NCBI GenBank assembly: GCA_963377175.1
Contig: CAUJNA010000852.1
Coordinates: forward strand, 75,001-139,000
DNA: 64,000 nucleotides
Direction of reading: 5' to 3'
Origin: Effrenium voratum
Lineage: Eukaryota > Sar > Dinophyceae > Suessiales > Symbiodiniaceae
A program made the translations under genes and the position numbers. Each line of letters opens with the position of its first letter. The stretch's first letter is position 1. Shown piece by piece: positions 25,501 through 39,400 of the stretch. The notes beneath the pieces were generated by a model. That model made no database searches. It saw only the letters and a list, made by a program, of their open reading frames with translations, and was not told where the DNA came from.

Positions 25501-27393
25501 TTTGACATGATTGCGCGGATGGACAAAATCCACTTTGCGTCGCAAGCCGCAAGTGGTGAAGACCCATCCCAACTCGTGCGAAGCGGACCTTGTCCACTAC
25601 GTTCAATAGACCTCGGTCCCCTGGACAAGACAAGCAGCAAGAAACTCCCCAAGGGGCGCGCCCCATTGAGACCAAGCAGGGGAACTCAGTTCAGCGTTTA
25701 AGCAGGACGACCGGTTGACGCTGTACAGAACGAGGGGAGGATACAAGATCTGAAGGAGACAAGATCCCCCAAACTGGCTCTCCACGGCTTTCCTTTTGCC
25801 CCGTCAAAAACCCACCGACCGCATCGGCTTTCCTTTTGGTTTCACCGAAGAAAAAAACACGGAAAAAGAAAAAGAAACAAAAAACAAAAAACACGCTGGA
25901 ACTCAAATCGGGCGGATCCCGCGCGCTCGAAAGGACGATCGGCGAGATCGCGGCCTCCACGACCTGAGCCTCGAGGCCCAGCAACTCCCGCAGCAGGCTG
26001 CTCTTGCCGCCCTGAGCGAGAGCCCCGCTTGCCGCTGGCCGGACATCTCCAGGTAGCATGGGGCGTTTAGTTCGCCTCGTGCATAACGCAGACGTCATAA
26101 TGGGTATATATAATACGTAAAATAAAGCAATATGTAGTATGTATATATATATATATACTATTTCTGTATGGTCACCGCGATATATATATATATATGTGTG
26201 TGTATCTATATATATGTATATATATATGTTTTATGAATGAATGAATGTATGTATGTATGTATGTATGTATGTATGTATGTATGTGTATGTATATGTATGT
26301 ATGTATATATGTATGTATGTGTGTGTATGTATGTATGTATGAATGTGTGTGTGTATGTATGTATGTATGTATGTATGTATGTATGTATGTATGTATGTAT
26401 GTATGTATGTATGTATGTATGTATGTATGTATGTATGTATGTATGTATGTATGTATGTATGTATGTATGTATGTATGTATGTATGTATGTATGTATGTAT
26501 GTATGTATGTATGTATGTATGTATGTATGTATGTATGTATGTATGTATGTATGTATGTATGTATGTATGTATGTATGTATGTATGTATGTATGTATGTAT
26601 GTATGTATGTATGTATGTATGTATGTATGTATGTATGTATGTATGTATGTATGTATGTATGTATGTATGTATGTATGTATGTATGTATGTATGTATGTAT
26701 GTATGTATGTATGTATGTATGTATGTATGTATGTATGTATGTATGTATGTATGTATGTATGTATGTATGTATGTATGTATGTATGTATGTATGTATGTAT
26801 GTATGTATGTATGTATGTATGTATGTATGTATGTATGTATGTATGTATGTATGTATGTATGTATGTATGTATGTATGTATGTATGTATGTATGTATGTAT
26901 GTATGTATGTATGTATGTATGTATGTATGTATGTATGTATGTATGTATGTATGTATGTATGTATGTATGTATGTATGTGTATGTATGTATGTATGTATGT
27001 ATGTATGTATGTATGTATGTATGTATGTATGTATGTATGTATGTATGTATGTATGTATGTATGTATGTATGTATGTATGTATGTATGTATGTATGTATGT
27101 ATGTATGTATGTATGTATGTATGTATGTATGTATGTATGTATGTATGTATGTATGTATGTATGTATGTGTATGTGTATGTATGTATGTATGTATGTATGT
27201 ATGTATGTATGTATGTATGTATGTATGTATGTATGTATGTATGTATGTATGTATGTATGTATGTATGTATGTATGTATGTATGTATGTATGCGTGTATGT
27301 ATGTGTATGTATGTATGTATGTATGTATGTATCTATCTATCTATATATCTATCTATCTATCTATGTAGGTAGGTAGGTATGTATGCATGGATG

Positions 27394-27424
<31 letters not shown>

Positions 27425-30400
27425 TATATTAATATGCATATACATCTGCCTATATGGTACATTCTGCAACGGGTAAAGCCGGCTGCTCCAAGGCAAAAGG
27501 CCGCTATGAGGGTCTCCCACCAACATCACATTACCTCGGTTGCGGAATCTGCTCTGCTAAAAGTGAATAACTGTTGGTGGATTAAGTCGGAAAACCCATT
27601 CGTTGGTAAACAGCTAAAGTCCGAACATCCAAGCAACATGCACCAAAGTTTCTGGGCCGTCCATGTGCCCCCAAAGACACAAACGGCATATAGAATACCA
27701 TACTGGGTAAAGTGGGTCAAAACTAGACCACCGGCAATACGCTGGTTCCATTGACCAGGGCAACCCATTTGGGGGTTGCCCTCCTTTTGACCTGCAGTCA
27801 TACCATCACTTGGAAGCTGGGCTGTACTCAGATCCCCCGCAAAAAGTTGACCACTTTGTGTGGGTTAAATCCGGAAACTGCCTCAATTAAACACCAAAAA
27901 GAGTCAACAAATCTTAGGAACGGGGTGGCTGGGAACCACCCAGGGGAAAGTAGAAGGCTTGACCTAGTCTCATTTCGCTTCGGCACGAAGGTAACGCCTG
28001 CGCGCAGCCTTGGGCACCCAGTGACAGCAGCAAAGGCCGGTCACTGGGCAAAGCCAGCAGGGCCTGGGCGAAGGAAAAGGCTTGCGCCAGGACTTGGTTG
28101 ACTTTTTGGGGAGCAAACATATTGGAACACCCAGTCATGCTGGCACCCACACCTGAACAACATGGGAAGCATTTCCCTTCAGCCAAGGGAACTTGGTTGA
28201 CGTTGGAAGGGGAAAAACTATTGATTTTTTAGCCGTTAAGTGGTTGGATTTCAACCACTAAGCCAGAAATAAACAAACAAATGTGTCCAATGTTTCCCAA
28301 CAACAACCATGAGGAATGGGCGGCTTGGATGGTTCCATCACTGTTTCTGCACCATAGATACTGACTCTGGGTGAGTTTTATCATATTTCACCAACCTGAA
28401 ATGAGGTGGTTGGGGGGCTATTCCCCACATAAACCACCATTTGGGCTGAGGTCGTGTGAGGTCGTTTTGATTCACATAGCTGACTGGATAAATCGGAGAG
28501 ATGGTGAAATAACTTCTTTCTTTACCATGGATACTGACTGGGGTAATGAATGGGGGACTGGATGGTTATATCACTCTTGTCTTTTTACCATACATACTGG
28601 GGCAACTGGGGTTCCCATTTTTTCAAATCCCTGACTTACGTCTGACATGCCCTGGTGGTTTCTCTTGCAACATCGTTTTGAGAGAATCGTAACCTTCCAG
28701 TGCAACCGCTCCTCTTCATTTGATTCAAGCAAAAGGGGTAGCCACTGGAGGGGTCTGTTTGTTCCACCCAACCACCCTGCCCGCCTGTTGCAACCAAAGC
28801 GTTGTGATACGGCGGCCATTTCCCACAGGCCATTGGCATTGCTCAGGTGGAATCTCACACGGGGTGTTTTTCTTCCGTGGCCTGTGAAAAAAGGAGCAGG
28901 ACACAACTCTTGGGAGGACGTCTGGCAAAATGCCTTGAAGTTGGTTTTGCTGCAATCTCTACAAATTATTCCCTTCCCGTCCTAGGAAATGCCCGGAATT
29001 GGTGGTTTGCTTTGACCGCCTTTCTTCCCCAACAGGACCGCCCTGCAGCTTGTCGCATGTTCCTCGACACTGGCAGATTTTGTCAATCAAGTCAGATTGG
29101 CATGAGCCAGCATAAGTTCCTCAAACCGCGTGACTTCCTAAACTGGTAGCTCTAAAGTTGGAGAAACATGGGGGGGTGTCTTTTGAGAGCCCTCAAAATG
29201 GTGCTGCCCTTGGTTTCCTTTTAAAACCCACAAAGAATAGGTGCTCAAAAAAAGACACACCCACATCACTGCGTGCAAGCAGAACAGGGATCCTTACATG
29301 AAAAACACCTGAACATTGCGACTTGTAAATGGTGGTGTCCCTTGATTTTGGTGGAAAAAGCAACATGCTTCAAATGCTTGCAAGATGAATTTCTTTTAAG
29401 GAGCCCTGCAGAAGATACCTGTAATCTCTTGGTTGAGGGCCCCACAGCCCGCGCACCGACAGCAACACCCGATGACAGATTTCTACACCATGGGTCTTGG
29501 TCAAGAAATGAAAAAAAACATCAGGTGACCGCAGGCTTTTTAGTTCTTCTTTCCCATTTTCCAGGACTCAGGTGGGCGACATGAGACCTAGTCTCGGCTG
29601 CGAAATCTGCGAAGCCCCGCAAGAAGTGAATAACTGTTGGTGGATTAAGTCGGAAAACCCATGAGTTGGCAAAAAAGTCTTAAAGTCCTGACATCCCTTG
29701 GCAACATGCACCAAAGTTTCTTGGCTGTCCATCTGTCCCCAAAGACACAAAAGGCAAATAGAGTACCATACTGGGTAATTGTGGGTCAAAACTCATACTG
29801 GGCTTCCATGCTGGAATTATCCAGTACCATACTGCATAGTGCAACAAAGATAATGACCCAATCACTTGCAACTATCCTTAGGAAAAAATAATCCAACCCT
29901 CGTTTTGGTGGCACCAAATAAACCCCGATAAATCCGGTGATAAACCCCCGCCCGTTTAGAACGGGACCCAATCCACAAGGGGCACCCACTCAAGGTCCCA
30001 CCCTGATCTCTCCGGCCCGCCTCGAAAGCCTCCCAGTGCACGGTCACGCCCCGGTCGACTGGGCGGCAAGGGGCCGTGGGCCCTCTCGGAGCGTTTTTTT
30101 TCTGGCGGAAGAACGGAAATCCCGCTTCCTCTTGGTTGACGTTGGAGGTTTTGAAGGGAGATGCGGCATGAACAGTGGGACAACTGGAAGGGCGTTTGAG
30201 ATTCGCTGCAAGCCAACATTTAGATTTTAGCAGTTCAGTGGTTGGATTTCAGCCACCCAACCGCGATAGGCAAAAAAAAGAAACTTCCAATGTCCTAGCA
30301 TAACCCTGCGCACTAGATCCCGGAACACTTGACTGAGACTCCCCTAGGTCCTCCAGTAGTGAGAGGTTGGAAGAAGTTGGTACCCGACTTTTTTCTTTTT

Positions 30401-33400
30401 TGTCTATTTTAGTAGGGGAATCCCCCAAAAAGGTTGGTAAAAGTTGGCACTACTCGGAAACCTAGACAACTTCCTGGGGCAGCTTTTGGGTGGAGTTGCG
30501 CAAAGCCCTGAGCTGAACAGAAGCTTTCACGCCTGAAAACGCGGCCATTCCCCAGCAGGTTCATCCGACTGCCGCGGCAACTCTGCGTGACAGGAACCAA
30601 CTCGCATCCCGAAAAGGAGCCGTCCCAGCACCTGGGTAGCTTGGGGCCTTGGACATCGGAAGTTTGGCAGTGGGTCGGTCGAGAATCGGAATTCCCAAAA
30701 TCGAACCCTAGAAAATGGAAGCATGGACCAAAACCTGCGGTCCAAATCCTGGTGGTTTAATTTTGACCCATACCCGAATGTAGGAAAGTTGGGGGGCGCT
30801 GGCATGTTCCTTTGTTGATCCGGTACTCACATGCCTGACACATGGACTGCTCAGCAGATGCATGCGGCTTATTCGTTGGCACGCAAAAAAGAACTGACTT
30901 GTTTGTGATAGGATATGGTTTGGGTCATACATATTGTAGAAACACTTCTTGATGTTCACTTTCGGCAAATCAACGTCAAGCCAGTTGGAAGGTCAACATC
31001 ACAGATTGCTTGCTCGTTTGCCTGGCGGCAACTCCCAAGACTAAGTTTTGAGAAGATGGCGTGCTGGCGGCTGGCGTGCAGCTTTGCGCCCAAAGCACTT
31101 GAAGCTTCCCCGAAAGTTGCCCGGCCGCGAGAAATTGCCACGGTGATCTTGCTTCCAGTGGACATGGACAAATTGGACGCTGGCATTGTCCTTTAGCCCT
31201 CGCTGTCTAGGCTCCTAGGTTTGTTTTTGCAAGATTCTTGCAGATCTCTCACTAAATTCTGCTCCTCCAGGCTTCCTTGTGGAGCTCCCAAGACCGAAAT
31301 GGTTGAGACTTGGTTCCATCGGAGGCCTTCTGGGAGCTTCCGGCTGTTAGTCCCCGCGCGTCCAGTTGCAAGAGGTCACCGGGCGTTTCCCCCGGGCATG
31401 AATGTTGATTTTAGTTTGGGGATCCGGTGCACAACAATGTAGTCTTGACCCCGGACTAATAAACCCACCTTATAAATCTAGGGGTCCCCAAAGTGATGAA
31501 CCTCTGCTAAAAGGGAACTTGATAATCCGCGGTCCCTGATTTTGGAGTCACGTAGGCTTTCACTTTTGGAGTTGGCTCCCTGTGGCACTTTTGGAGGTGG
31601 GCCCCTATAGGCCCCTTTGGTGGCAACGGAATACATCGACACGGCCTTGCGACACGAAGCCGTCGCCATCTTCCTGCGCACCGTCGGATCCGTCGGGTCG
31701 GGATTTGGCGAGCCGAGTGCTGAAAACTCCCCCGACCAAAAGGAGGGTTGACATTGAAAGCCAGGTGGGGTCCAATATCCCTGAAGACCAAAAAAATGGA
31801 GGAATCCCTTCTTCCTAATAATAAAGGTCCCCCTAATGATTTTTGTTTTGAATCCGGAATCCCGGAATACTAGTTGCAGAATAGGCCAGTACTAAACCAA
31901 TTCTAAAGCAGGTATTTCCCGCCCGTGGTCAAATCCAGCCCTAATAGTCCACCCTTTTGTGCCTTCAATCTTGCAAACAACCCATTGTCTGAAAGAAAAA
32001 CGCCCAGCCTAGCACTGTGATAAGAATTTCCTCATGCCCTCAAAGCAAACGCAGCAGCAGAACGCAAGTCTGGCAAAGCAAATGAACCGCCCTCCACACC
32101 AAAGAATATAGGACTTAGCTGTTTGTCTCTCAGGGTTTTCCGAAAACGAACAGGGACCCTACTAATAGAAATGTGTTTTTTCCCCGCGGGACCAACTTAT
32201 TATTGGGGGGAACCGTTTTGTTGTTAGGGGAAGGGATTAGGCGGAGAGTGCACTCTACGAAGCAGCACCCCCTGTAAGCCATGATTATGATTCTATTAAG
32301 TTCGAATTGGGGGGCAGCCTCATAATCCAGGGTGTCTGTTTTTCAACCAAGCCAAAACAAGAAGGGACACCTATGTTCATGATTTGAGTTTTGGTGGCCT
32401 CGAAAAACGGGGGGAACCACAACAAAACACCACTGAATCCATAATTTGGGATTCTCGGCGTCTACCCAACCGCCAAGTAAAGAACCAAAAGGATGGATAT
32501 CCCGCACAGTCCCGGGACCGAGCCGCATTCTTTTTAGGTCTTGACTGGGGCTCAGTGCAGCGCCCCATTGACTTTTGGTTCTACAACGGTTGTAGAGCTA
32601 GGCCTTTCTATCAGTGTCAAACCAAATGGAACCAGTTTTCTCAGTGGCTTGGATTGAATGGAAGTCTCCCGAAGCGGCTTGTCTTTCATATGAAAATATA
32701 TGCCCAACAGAACCAAGGGTGGTCTCTTCCAACCCTCCCATCCCGATCCACTTTGGGGGGTTCAGTCCAAATCAACCTTTGGGGATTCTCACCAATCCAA
32801 ACCATCAAGGTGACCTGACCTAGCTCGCCCGCCGAGAATCACTTGAAAAACGCCTGGTCCCATCGTCCGCCTGCCTCAGGCGGGCATGGACACCTGGCAG
32901 GTGTCCAAATCGCACCGGATTTGTGGCATCGGAAACTGGGCTGCCCGTTTGCAGATCCCAAAACAAAAAAGTGCCTAACTTTTAGTGGGTTAAATGGAAA
33001 CTGCCACTAAACACTAGGCTTAAAAGCCAAGGGGATGGCTGGGAGCCACCAAGGAAAGGGACCCTCTGGTTTTGGGTCGGAGCTTGGTTTGGAGGCGCGT
33101 TTTTGCCGAGGCGTTTTGCCTAGGCGCTGAGCCGGATATCGTTTTCCTGCGCATCGCTGCGCTGGGCTTGGGTTCGAGCGACTCTAAAAAAACCGGCGTC
33201 GCAACTCAAAGACTACTGGCTGGCAGTGTCTCTTGGGGGGGGGGGGTGAGCACTATGCTTGGGTGATGCTCAAACTTCGAACGCCATGGGTTCTTTCACC
33301 CTCCTAAAAACATGTACAACCAATTGCATGGCATCAAACTTGTCAAACCTAGAGTCACTGGATTTCCCCTAACGATCGCCACTTGAAGTTCCCTTTCTCG

Positions 33401-36400
33401 GAAATCCTCTCTCACTCTAAGCATCTTGGGTCCTTGTACGCCAGAGTCTCCCCAAAGATCCCGCTCAATGCATCCGTCTCCTTAGGCAACCAACACCTTC
33501 CAGAATGCGCAACCGCAACCCCTTCGGTCCAGCAATATCTGACTCAAACAGGCAAACAGGCAAACTCCCCAATAAAGGACCAGTCCCCAATCTCAAAAAG
33601 CCCATAAACTAGTTAAGCCCAAAGATCCTCCAAGTAGACAGGTCCCCCCAAAAAAAAGTCTTAACAGATGCTCCAACCAAAAACCCGGCCGCCCCTCTTC
33701 CCTGCGGAAACCCCCCGCGCTTTTTCCCGCGCCACGTCCCCCCAGACGCCGCGCGGCGGCGCGCCGACGGCGCTGGTGCCTCAGCCCGGAGAAGGCCAGG
33801 GGCAGCGGCAGCTCGTTCTCCGCGGCGTAGGCCTTTGGAGTTCTCCGATGCGATCCGGGAGCCGACTCCCGATCCCATCGAGAGAAACCACAGGGATCCC
33901 TACATGTCCATTAAAAGAGCAGGGATCCATACATTTCGAGGAAAAAAAACAAACAAACAGCGGTCCGGAGAAAAACAACTAAAAGGGATCCCTACATGTC
34001 CATCAAAAAGAAAAGCAGCGGTCCGAAGGGAGCTGTCCCTCCAAAAATAGAAAAGAACAACGGGGATCCCTATGTTTCCCCCTTAAGGATCACCCCCCAC
34101 CCAGGGACACTCATCTCTCATGGGCCAAAAGGACCACAAAGGGACACCTGAACAACCTCTAGAAGCCCAAAGACCCAAACTATGAGGGCCTTGACCTTCT
34201 CAAAAAGCAAAATAATTTGAGGTCTTGGGCTAACCCTAAGGCAATAGTAGGGAGAAACGGAGCGGTCCGAATCCTGCCGGGTACCGCTAGAACTGCTCAA
34301 GTCCGAATCCTCGTGGAGACCATGACAAGTCCGGCTAAAAACCAATGCTGAAGGTCCCCGGACCTCCCCCTACACGTTAGGGGATGGCTTCAGCCTTTGG
34401 GCAGCTATCAATGAAGCAATGACTCACAGCCTGAGTGGATTGGCAAAAAACGGTACCCAGACTTACTATTTCAACACCAGAATGGTCCAAACCCCAAAAA
34501 TGACTCAAGTCCGAAACGGAGCTTAGGGAGTGAGGTAAGGGTCCCCGCACTCCAATGCAGACCTCAGTGTGGGTGTCCTCCAATGCAGACCCCTGGCCGC
34601 TTCCCTGAAAAAAACCCAACAAAAACCCCAAGCATCGGCGGGGGAACCCTCCATAAGGGGGAACAGCTCCGTTGGAAGATGTTGGACCTGATATGCAATG
34701 CCCTTTTCCGGGCCCAAGATGTATTCTAATATATTTTGCATACTGTATATATCTATTCTCGGTTGCAAAATCTGTTCTCCTGCTAAAAATGAATAACTTT
34801 TAGTGGTTTCATGGGAGAACACATGAGTTGGCAAAAAATTGAAGTCCTAACATCCAAGCAAAATGCAACGGAGCTTCTTTTCCATCTAGATATTGTATAT
34901 TTTATATACAGTATATTCTACATAATTTGCATCCGAATGGATCTTCCGCCATGCCCTGACTTTTTATGTTTGGGTCAAAACCGTTTTGGTATCCCATTTT
35001 GGGATAGGTAAATTCGCCACCCATTTTAGAATCAGTGGCTGGATTTGGATGTTCACTGGGTGGGGGAGAACCGGGCTTTTGACCCATGGCCATTTGTCAC
35101 CCTGGGCCGCCGGCGTAGAGGCGGGAGCGCTGGTCCAGCGGGGTGGAGACCAAGGTCGCCTGAGAAAGCTGCGGGGGCTGCCCCCACCGCAGCTGTGTTC
35201 GCCTATTCCAAAGCAACCCACTTTGGTGTCCACCGCATGTTTTTTAGGTGAAAGGAGTACTCCTCTACAAAAAACTGGTTGGCCAAAACGCATTTCTTTG
35301 AGTCTAAATAGTTACTCCAACAAAAAAACTGGTTGGCCAAAAATGGGTCCTCCCATTTTTGAGCCACACCCAAATGAGCCACACCCAAATGGTCTCAGCA
35401 ATATGGGAAATAAGAGGTCGAAGACTAGATCACATGCTGTGGCTTCGTTCTTGGCACTGAGGTCTCTTCAAAACTCAACAATCAAGCGATCAAAACACAA
35501 GTGGCTGTGGTTGTCAAAACCGTTTTGGTATCCCATATTTGGGTAGGTGAACTTCACCACCCATTTTAGGCTTCCTATTTGAGTGATTGGATTGAATCGG
35601 ATGTTCACTGGGGGGACGAGATTTTCGTCCATGGCCAGGTCAGCTTCCGCGAAATTGGCGGATCGGCTCGGACGAGCCACTGTCACCACGTCAATAGGTT
35701 TGACCGCAGATTGAGAGTTCGATCTGGTGGCTCTTGGGACCTGGACGTCAAACGGGAACCGGCTCGATTTCCCAGTCGGAAAATGCAAAATACCAGCAGG
35801 ACAAGCCGTTTCGGTGCTTAGAAGCCTGGGGCTGGGGCTTTCCGTTCGAGTGACCGAGTGACTGGGGAAAAAAGGGTTGCTCCGAGGTCCGACATGGTGA
35901 TCAAACCCAACAAGTAACAAGTGGATTGGCAATTGGAAGTCAGGGCTTTTCCGAGTTTCACCCGGTGACCTGAACAAATGGCCGTGGGTCAAAAATAGGG
36001 TAACCCCAAAATTGAACCCTGGTAAGCGGTAATATAGACTAAAATATGCGGTCTCTTGGTGGTTTGATTTTGATCCATACCCAAATGGTGACAGCCCCCC
36101 TAAAAAAAACGCAGTTTCGGTGGGAACATCCCCGTGAGTCGTGTTCATGGAGGCGTCCCTTTGCGGGGGTGCGCGTTTGGTCGGATCCACTTAAGTGGCT
36201 CGTCAAACAGACTGAGGAGGCAGCCACCAGCAGGTCGCGCTCGGTCAAGTCCATGAGGGACTGGCGGATTTCCCGGCGACTTCGATCCTTTGCCACATAA
36301 ATTGAGTTTGGGGCTCCGAAAACGGCCCATTTAGGATGCCCTTTTGGCGCCCATTGGCTGAAATCGCCCGGAAAAAATGAGCAAATATGCTTTTCCAGGC

Positions 36401-39400
36401 GTGAAATCGAGGCCCGAACCAACAAGGGAGAAAAAGGAAAGTATCGTTTGCAGCAAATGGAAGTGGTGGGAGGGGCAGCCGAATCGGTGGTTTGATGGTG
36501 TCTTCCGGGCTGGGGAAACCCAGTTCAAATCAACCAAGCTTTTCGAACACTGGCCAACTCACTTGCGCGCGTTGGTCAGAAAAAGTCCGGACCTTGTGAT
36601 TGCCACAGATCTTCCCAAAAGCTTAAAGTCAATTAACTGGGAACGTGAGCAAAACATTTTAAACCGCAAAAGCGGCACAACAGGGGCTGGCTGAAGAAGT
36701 GTCGCAGCAAAAGGAAAACCTCTGTAGCATCCAATGATGAGGTGGATGGTTTGGCGGCTGAATAGTTATCAATTGAACATGTCCTCAAAATCCCTTGCCA
36801 GAGCCCCCCTCCCAACTGATTCTTGAACAGTACTTGGGATTCCTGGACATGGGAGAAGCAGAAATGTTGGTGGGGGGAAGGGAACTGGTTAGTATTTAGT
36901 GTTATCATGCTCACGTATTCCGGAGGGCCACCATGAAGACGCGGCTTCGACTTTTGGCTTTGGCTGAAACAAGAGTTCTGTTGGTGATTCACTCACTCAG
37001 CCCCGGGCCTGCAGCGACGTCTCTGCACCCTGTACAGAGAAACGCCGGAACCTGCAGGGGGCGCGCCCGAGTTCTGCTTAATCAATGCCAGTGTGACCTT
37101 GTCCTTGTACAAAAATAAACCAGCACTCTTCCCACGTAGGGTGTGAGACATGGGCAAAAAACAGCTTTGGAGAGTGCTGGGATGGATTCATAATGAGAAG
37201 GACCAAACCAAGCAGTTTGCAGCATGGCAAAGGATCGGAAGGCCGAGTTCTCCATTCGTAGGGTGTACAGAAAAAGGCGCTGAAACAACAAAACACCTCC
37301 TGAGGCTTCCAAATATCATTGCAGGTAACCAGTTGGATTTCCCTTCTGGTGTTATTTCCCCTGAAACCAGATATCTTTCTAGTGCTTGTCCTCCTTATGT
37401 TTATCTTCTTTATTTTCCTCTGTCTTTTTATCTTTTCTTTATTTTCCTGTCTTTTTCTCTTCTTTCTCTCTTCCTTCTCGTCGTCATCATTCTATCTTTC
37501 GTTCTTTCCTCCTTCCCTTCTTTTACTTCTCTTTCTCCGTCTCTCTTTGTCTTTTTTCTACTGTTGTTGCTTATTCTTGTCTGTCTGTTTGTCTACCTCT
37601 CTATCAATCTGCGAATCCATTCATCACTTTCTCTGGACCTGGCCTCGCCGGATACAAAGTCTGCACCTCTTGCGAAGATGTCGTGCACGTCGCAAAAACT
37701 CGTGTCGCGAAAACCACGCGCGCGCGCGCGTCGGTGCCAATGGGAGCGGCTCCGAGCCTGTTCCGAGAGAGTTCCGGACGCGATCAGGCGAACTTTCGAG
37801 TTGCACTGGTTTGAACATGCCCATCTCCCGCACGTGCACGCATTTTTTCGCGAGGGTATTCTTCTCTTGTCTCTTGCCAGAATGCTAGCTTTCAACTAGT
37901 TGCCGTACCACGGAAGTCAATTCTAAGCTTCCGTTGACCAGTGGTGGCAAGCAGAAGCACTGAGGGACATGGATTATATTCCTACCCTGCTTTTTGTTCG
38001 GTTCCCGCCCCCTCTCCTGCTTTCACCAGCCTGCCCCAGCCAAAGGAAAGGGTTGGTTTTGGGATGATCATCCTGCAGAACCCAAGCAGCATAACTTGGC
38101 AAGTTACTTGGTTGGGATATCTGATGATATCTGGCACACGCGGTGACCGGTGAGGAGGCAACCCCTGCCTTCCGTTTCCCAGTGGATTCCAGTTGCCTCC
38201 ACAGGTAATCCTTCCCCATGTTCTAGTTCCTTGTAGTCTTTATTTTGGGTGGTTCCTTTTCCAAACACCAGCTGAATGATAAACACGATCACTGCCCCAA
38301 GGGTCCTCACAAACTGTTGTTTTTGAGGGCCCCTCAGGAATTGGTCACATCAAATGATGAAAAATCGATCACTGCCCTGAGGGTCCCCCCCAAAAAAAAA
38401 CAAAAAACAAAAACAAAAACCAAAACACCAATAATTAATAATAAGAAAAAAACACCCCCCCCCAAAAAAAAAAAAAACGAGGACCCTGACAGCTCCGGCT
38501 TAGGGCCTGTCGGCCCGTGACGGCCGTTTGATCGTTGGGGTTCCCGGCGCCGAGTCCGGCAACGCCACCAGCAGTTGCGTGAAGAGGCGCAGCCTCTACC
38601 CGCGATTTTATGGGCGGAAAACTCGATTGACGTTGGAAGGGGAGCAAACAAAACGTTTTAGCAGTTAAGTGGGGATTTCCCACTAAACCACCAAAAGCAA
38701 AAATGTAAAATGTTTCCCAACAACAACCATGAAAACCAGTCGAGAGGTCCTCCAGATTTGAGAGGTTAGAATAAGTTGGTACCAACTTGTTTCGGTGTTG
38801 TTTTCCCTGTTTTAGTAGGGGAACGTCTCCGCCCAAAAAAAAGGGGAAAAGTCGGCACCTAGCTGGGGGACCTACACCAGAAGGACAACTGGACGCCAGC
38901 CCATGGCTCCGCTCCCACCCGAGCCTGGCTCATCAACATCCCCAAACCCGTCCGAATCTGTTCTTGAGATGCCCCGCTAAACTAGGTTCTCCAGAGAGGT
39001 TAGAATAAGGGTACCCGACTTCTTTTTTTCTGTAGTCTATTTTAGTAGGGGAACCCTCCCCCAAAAAAGGGTAAAAGGGCACTACTGGGGGACCTTGTAA
39101 AAGTGACTGACCTTTAGTGGCTTCAATTCGGACCCCACCAAGAAAAAAACGAAAAGTCTTGACACCCGAAAGGATGGCGGGGAACCCTCAAGACCATACG
39201 GCCCTAAGCATCTTGGGCCCTCCAACAGGGCATTTGTTTTGACTTCTAACGGTCCGGAACGCTGAGGGTCCAATGGTGCTTTGGGGGCTGCATATCCGAG
39301 GGCACGCTTTTAACCCGACCTTGTTTTGTTTACAGGACGCCACAAGAAGCATCCGTTTTGGGTGCGGGGAGGTCTACCTAGACACACACGAGACAGGGCC

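Noticed and set aside
26237..27376. Three overlapping ORFs of 341-379 codons (Met-Tyr-Val-Cys repeats)
   Set aside because: They are translations of the ATGT microsatellite in all three frames.
35579..35821. Plus-strand exon candidate (SASAKLADRLGRATVTTSI) at 35.6 kb
   Set aside because: It has reasonable splice signals, but only the minus-strand reading joins both neighbouring exons in phase.
37150..37899. 249-codon plus-strand ORF rich in Leu, Phe and Ser
   Set aside because: Mostly low-complexity TTC/TCTT sequence; the supported coding part in this interval is on the minus strand (37667-37757).
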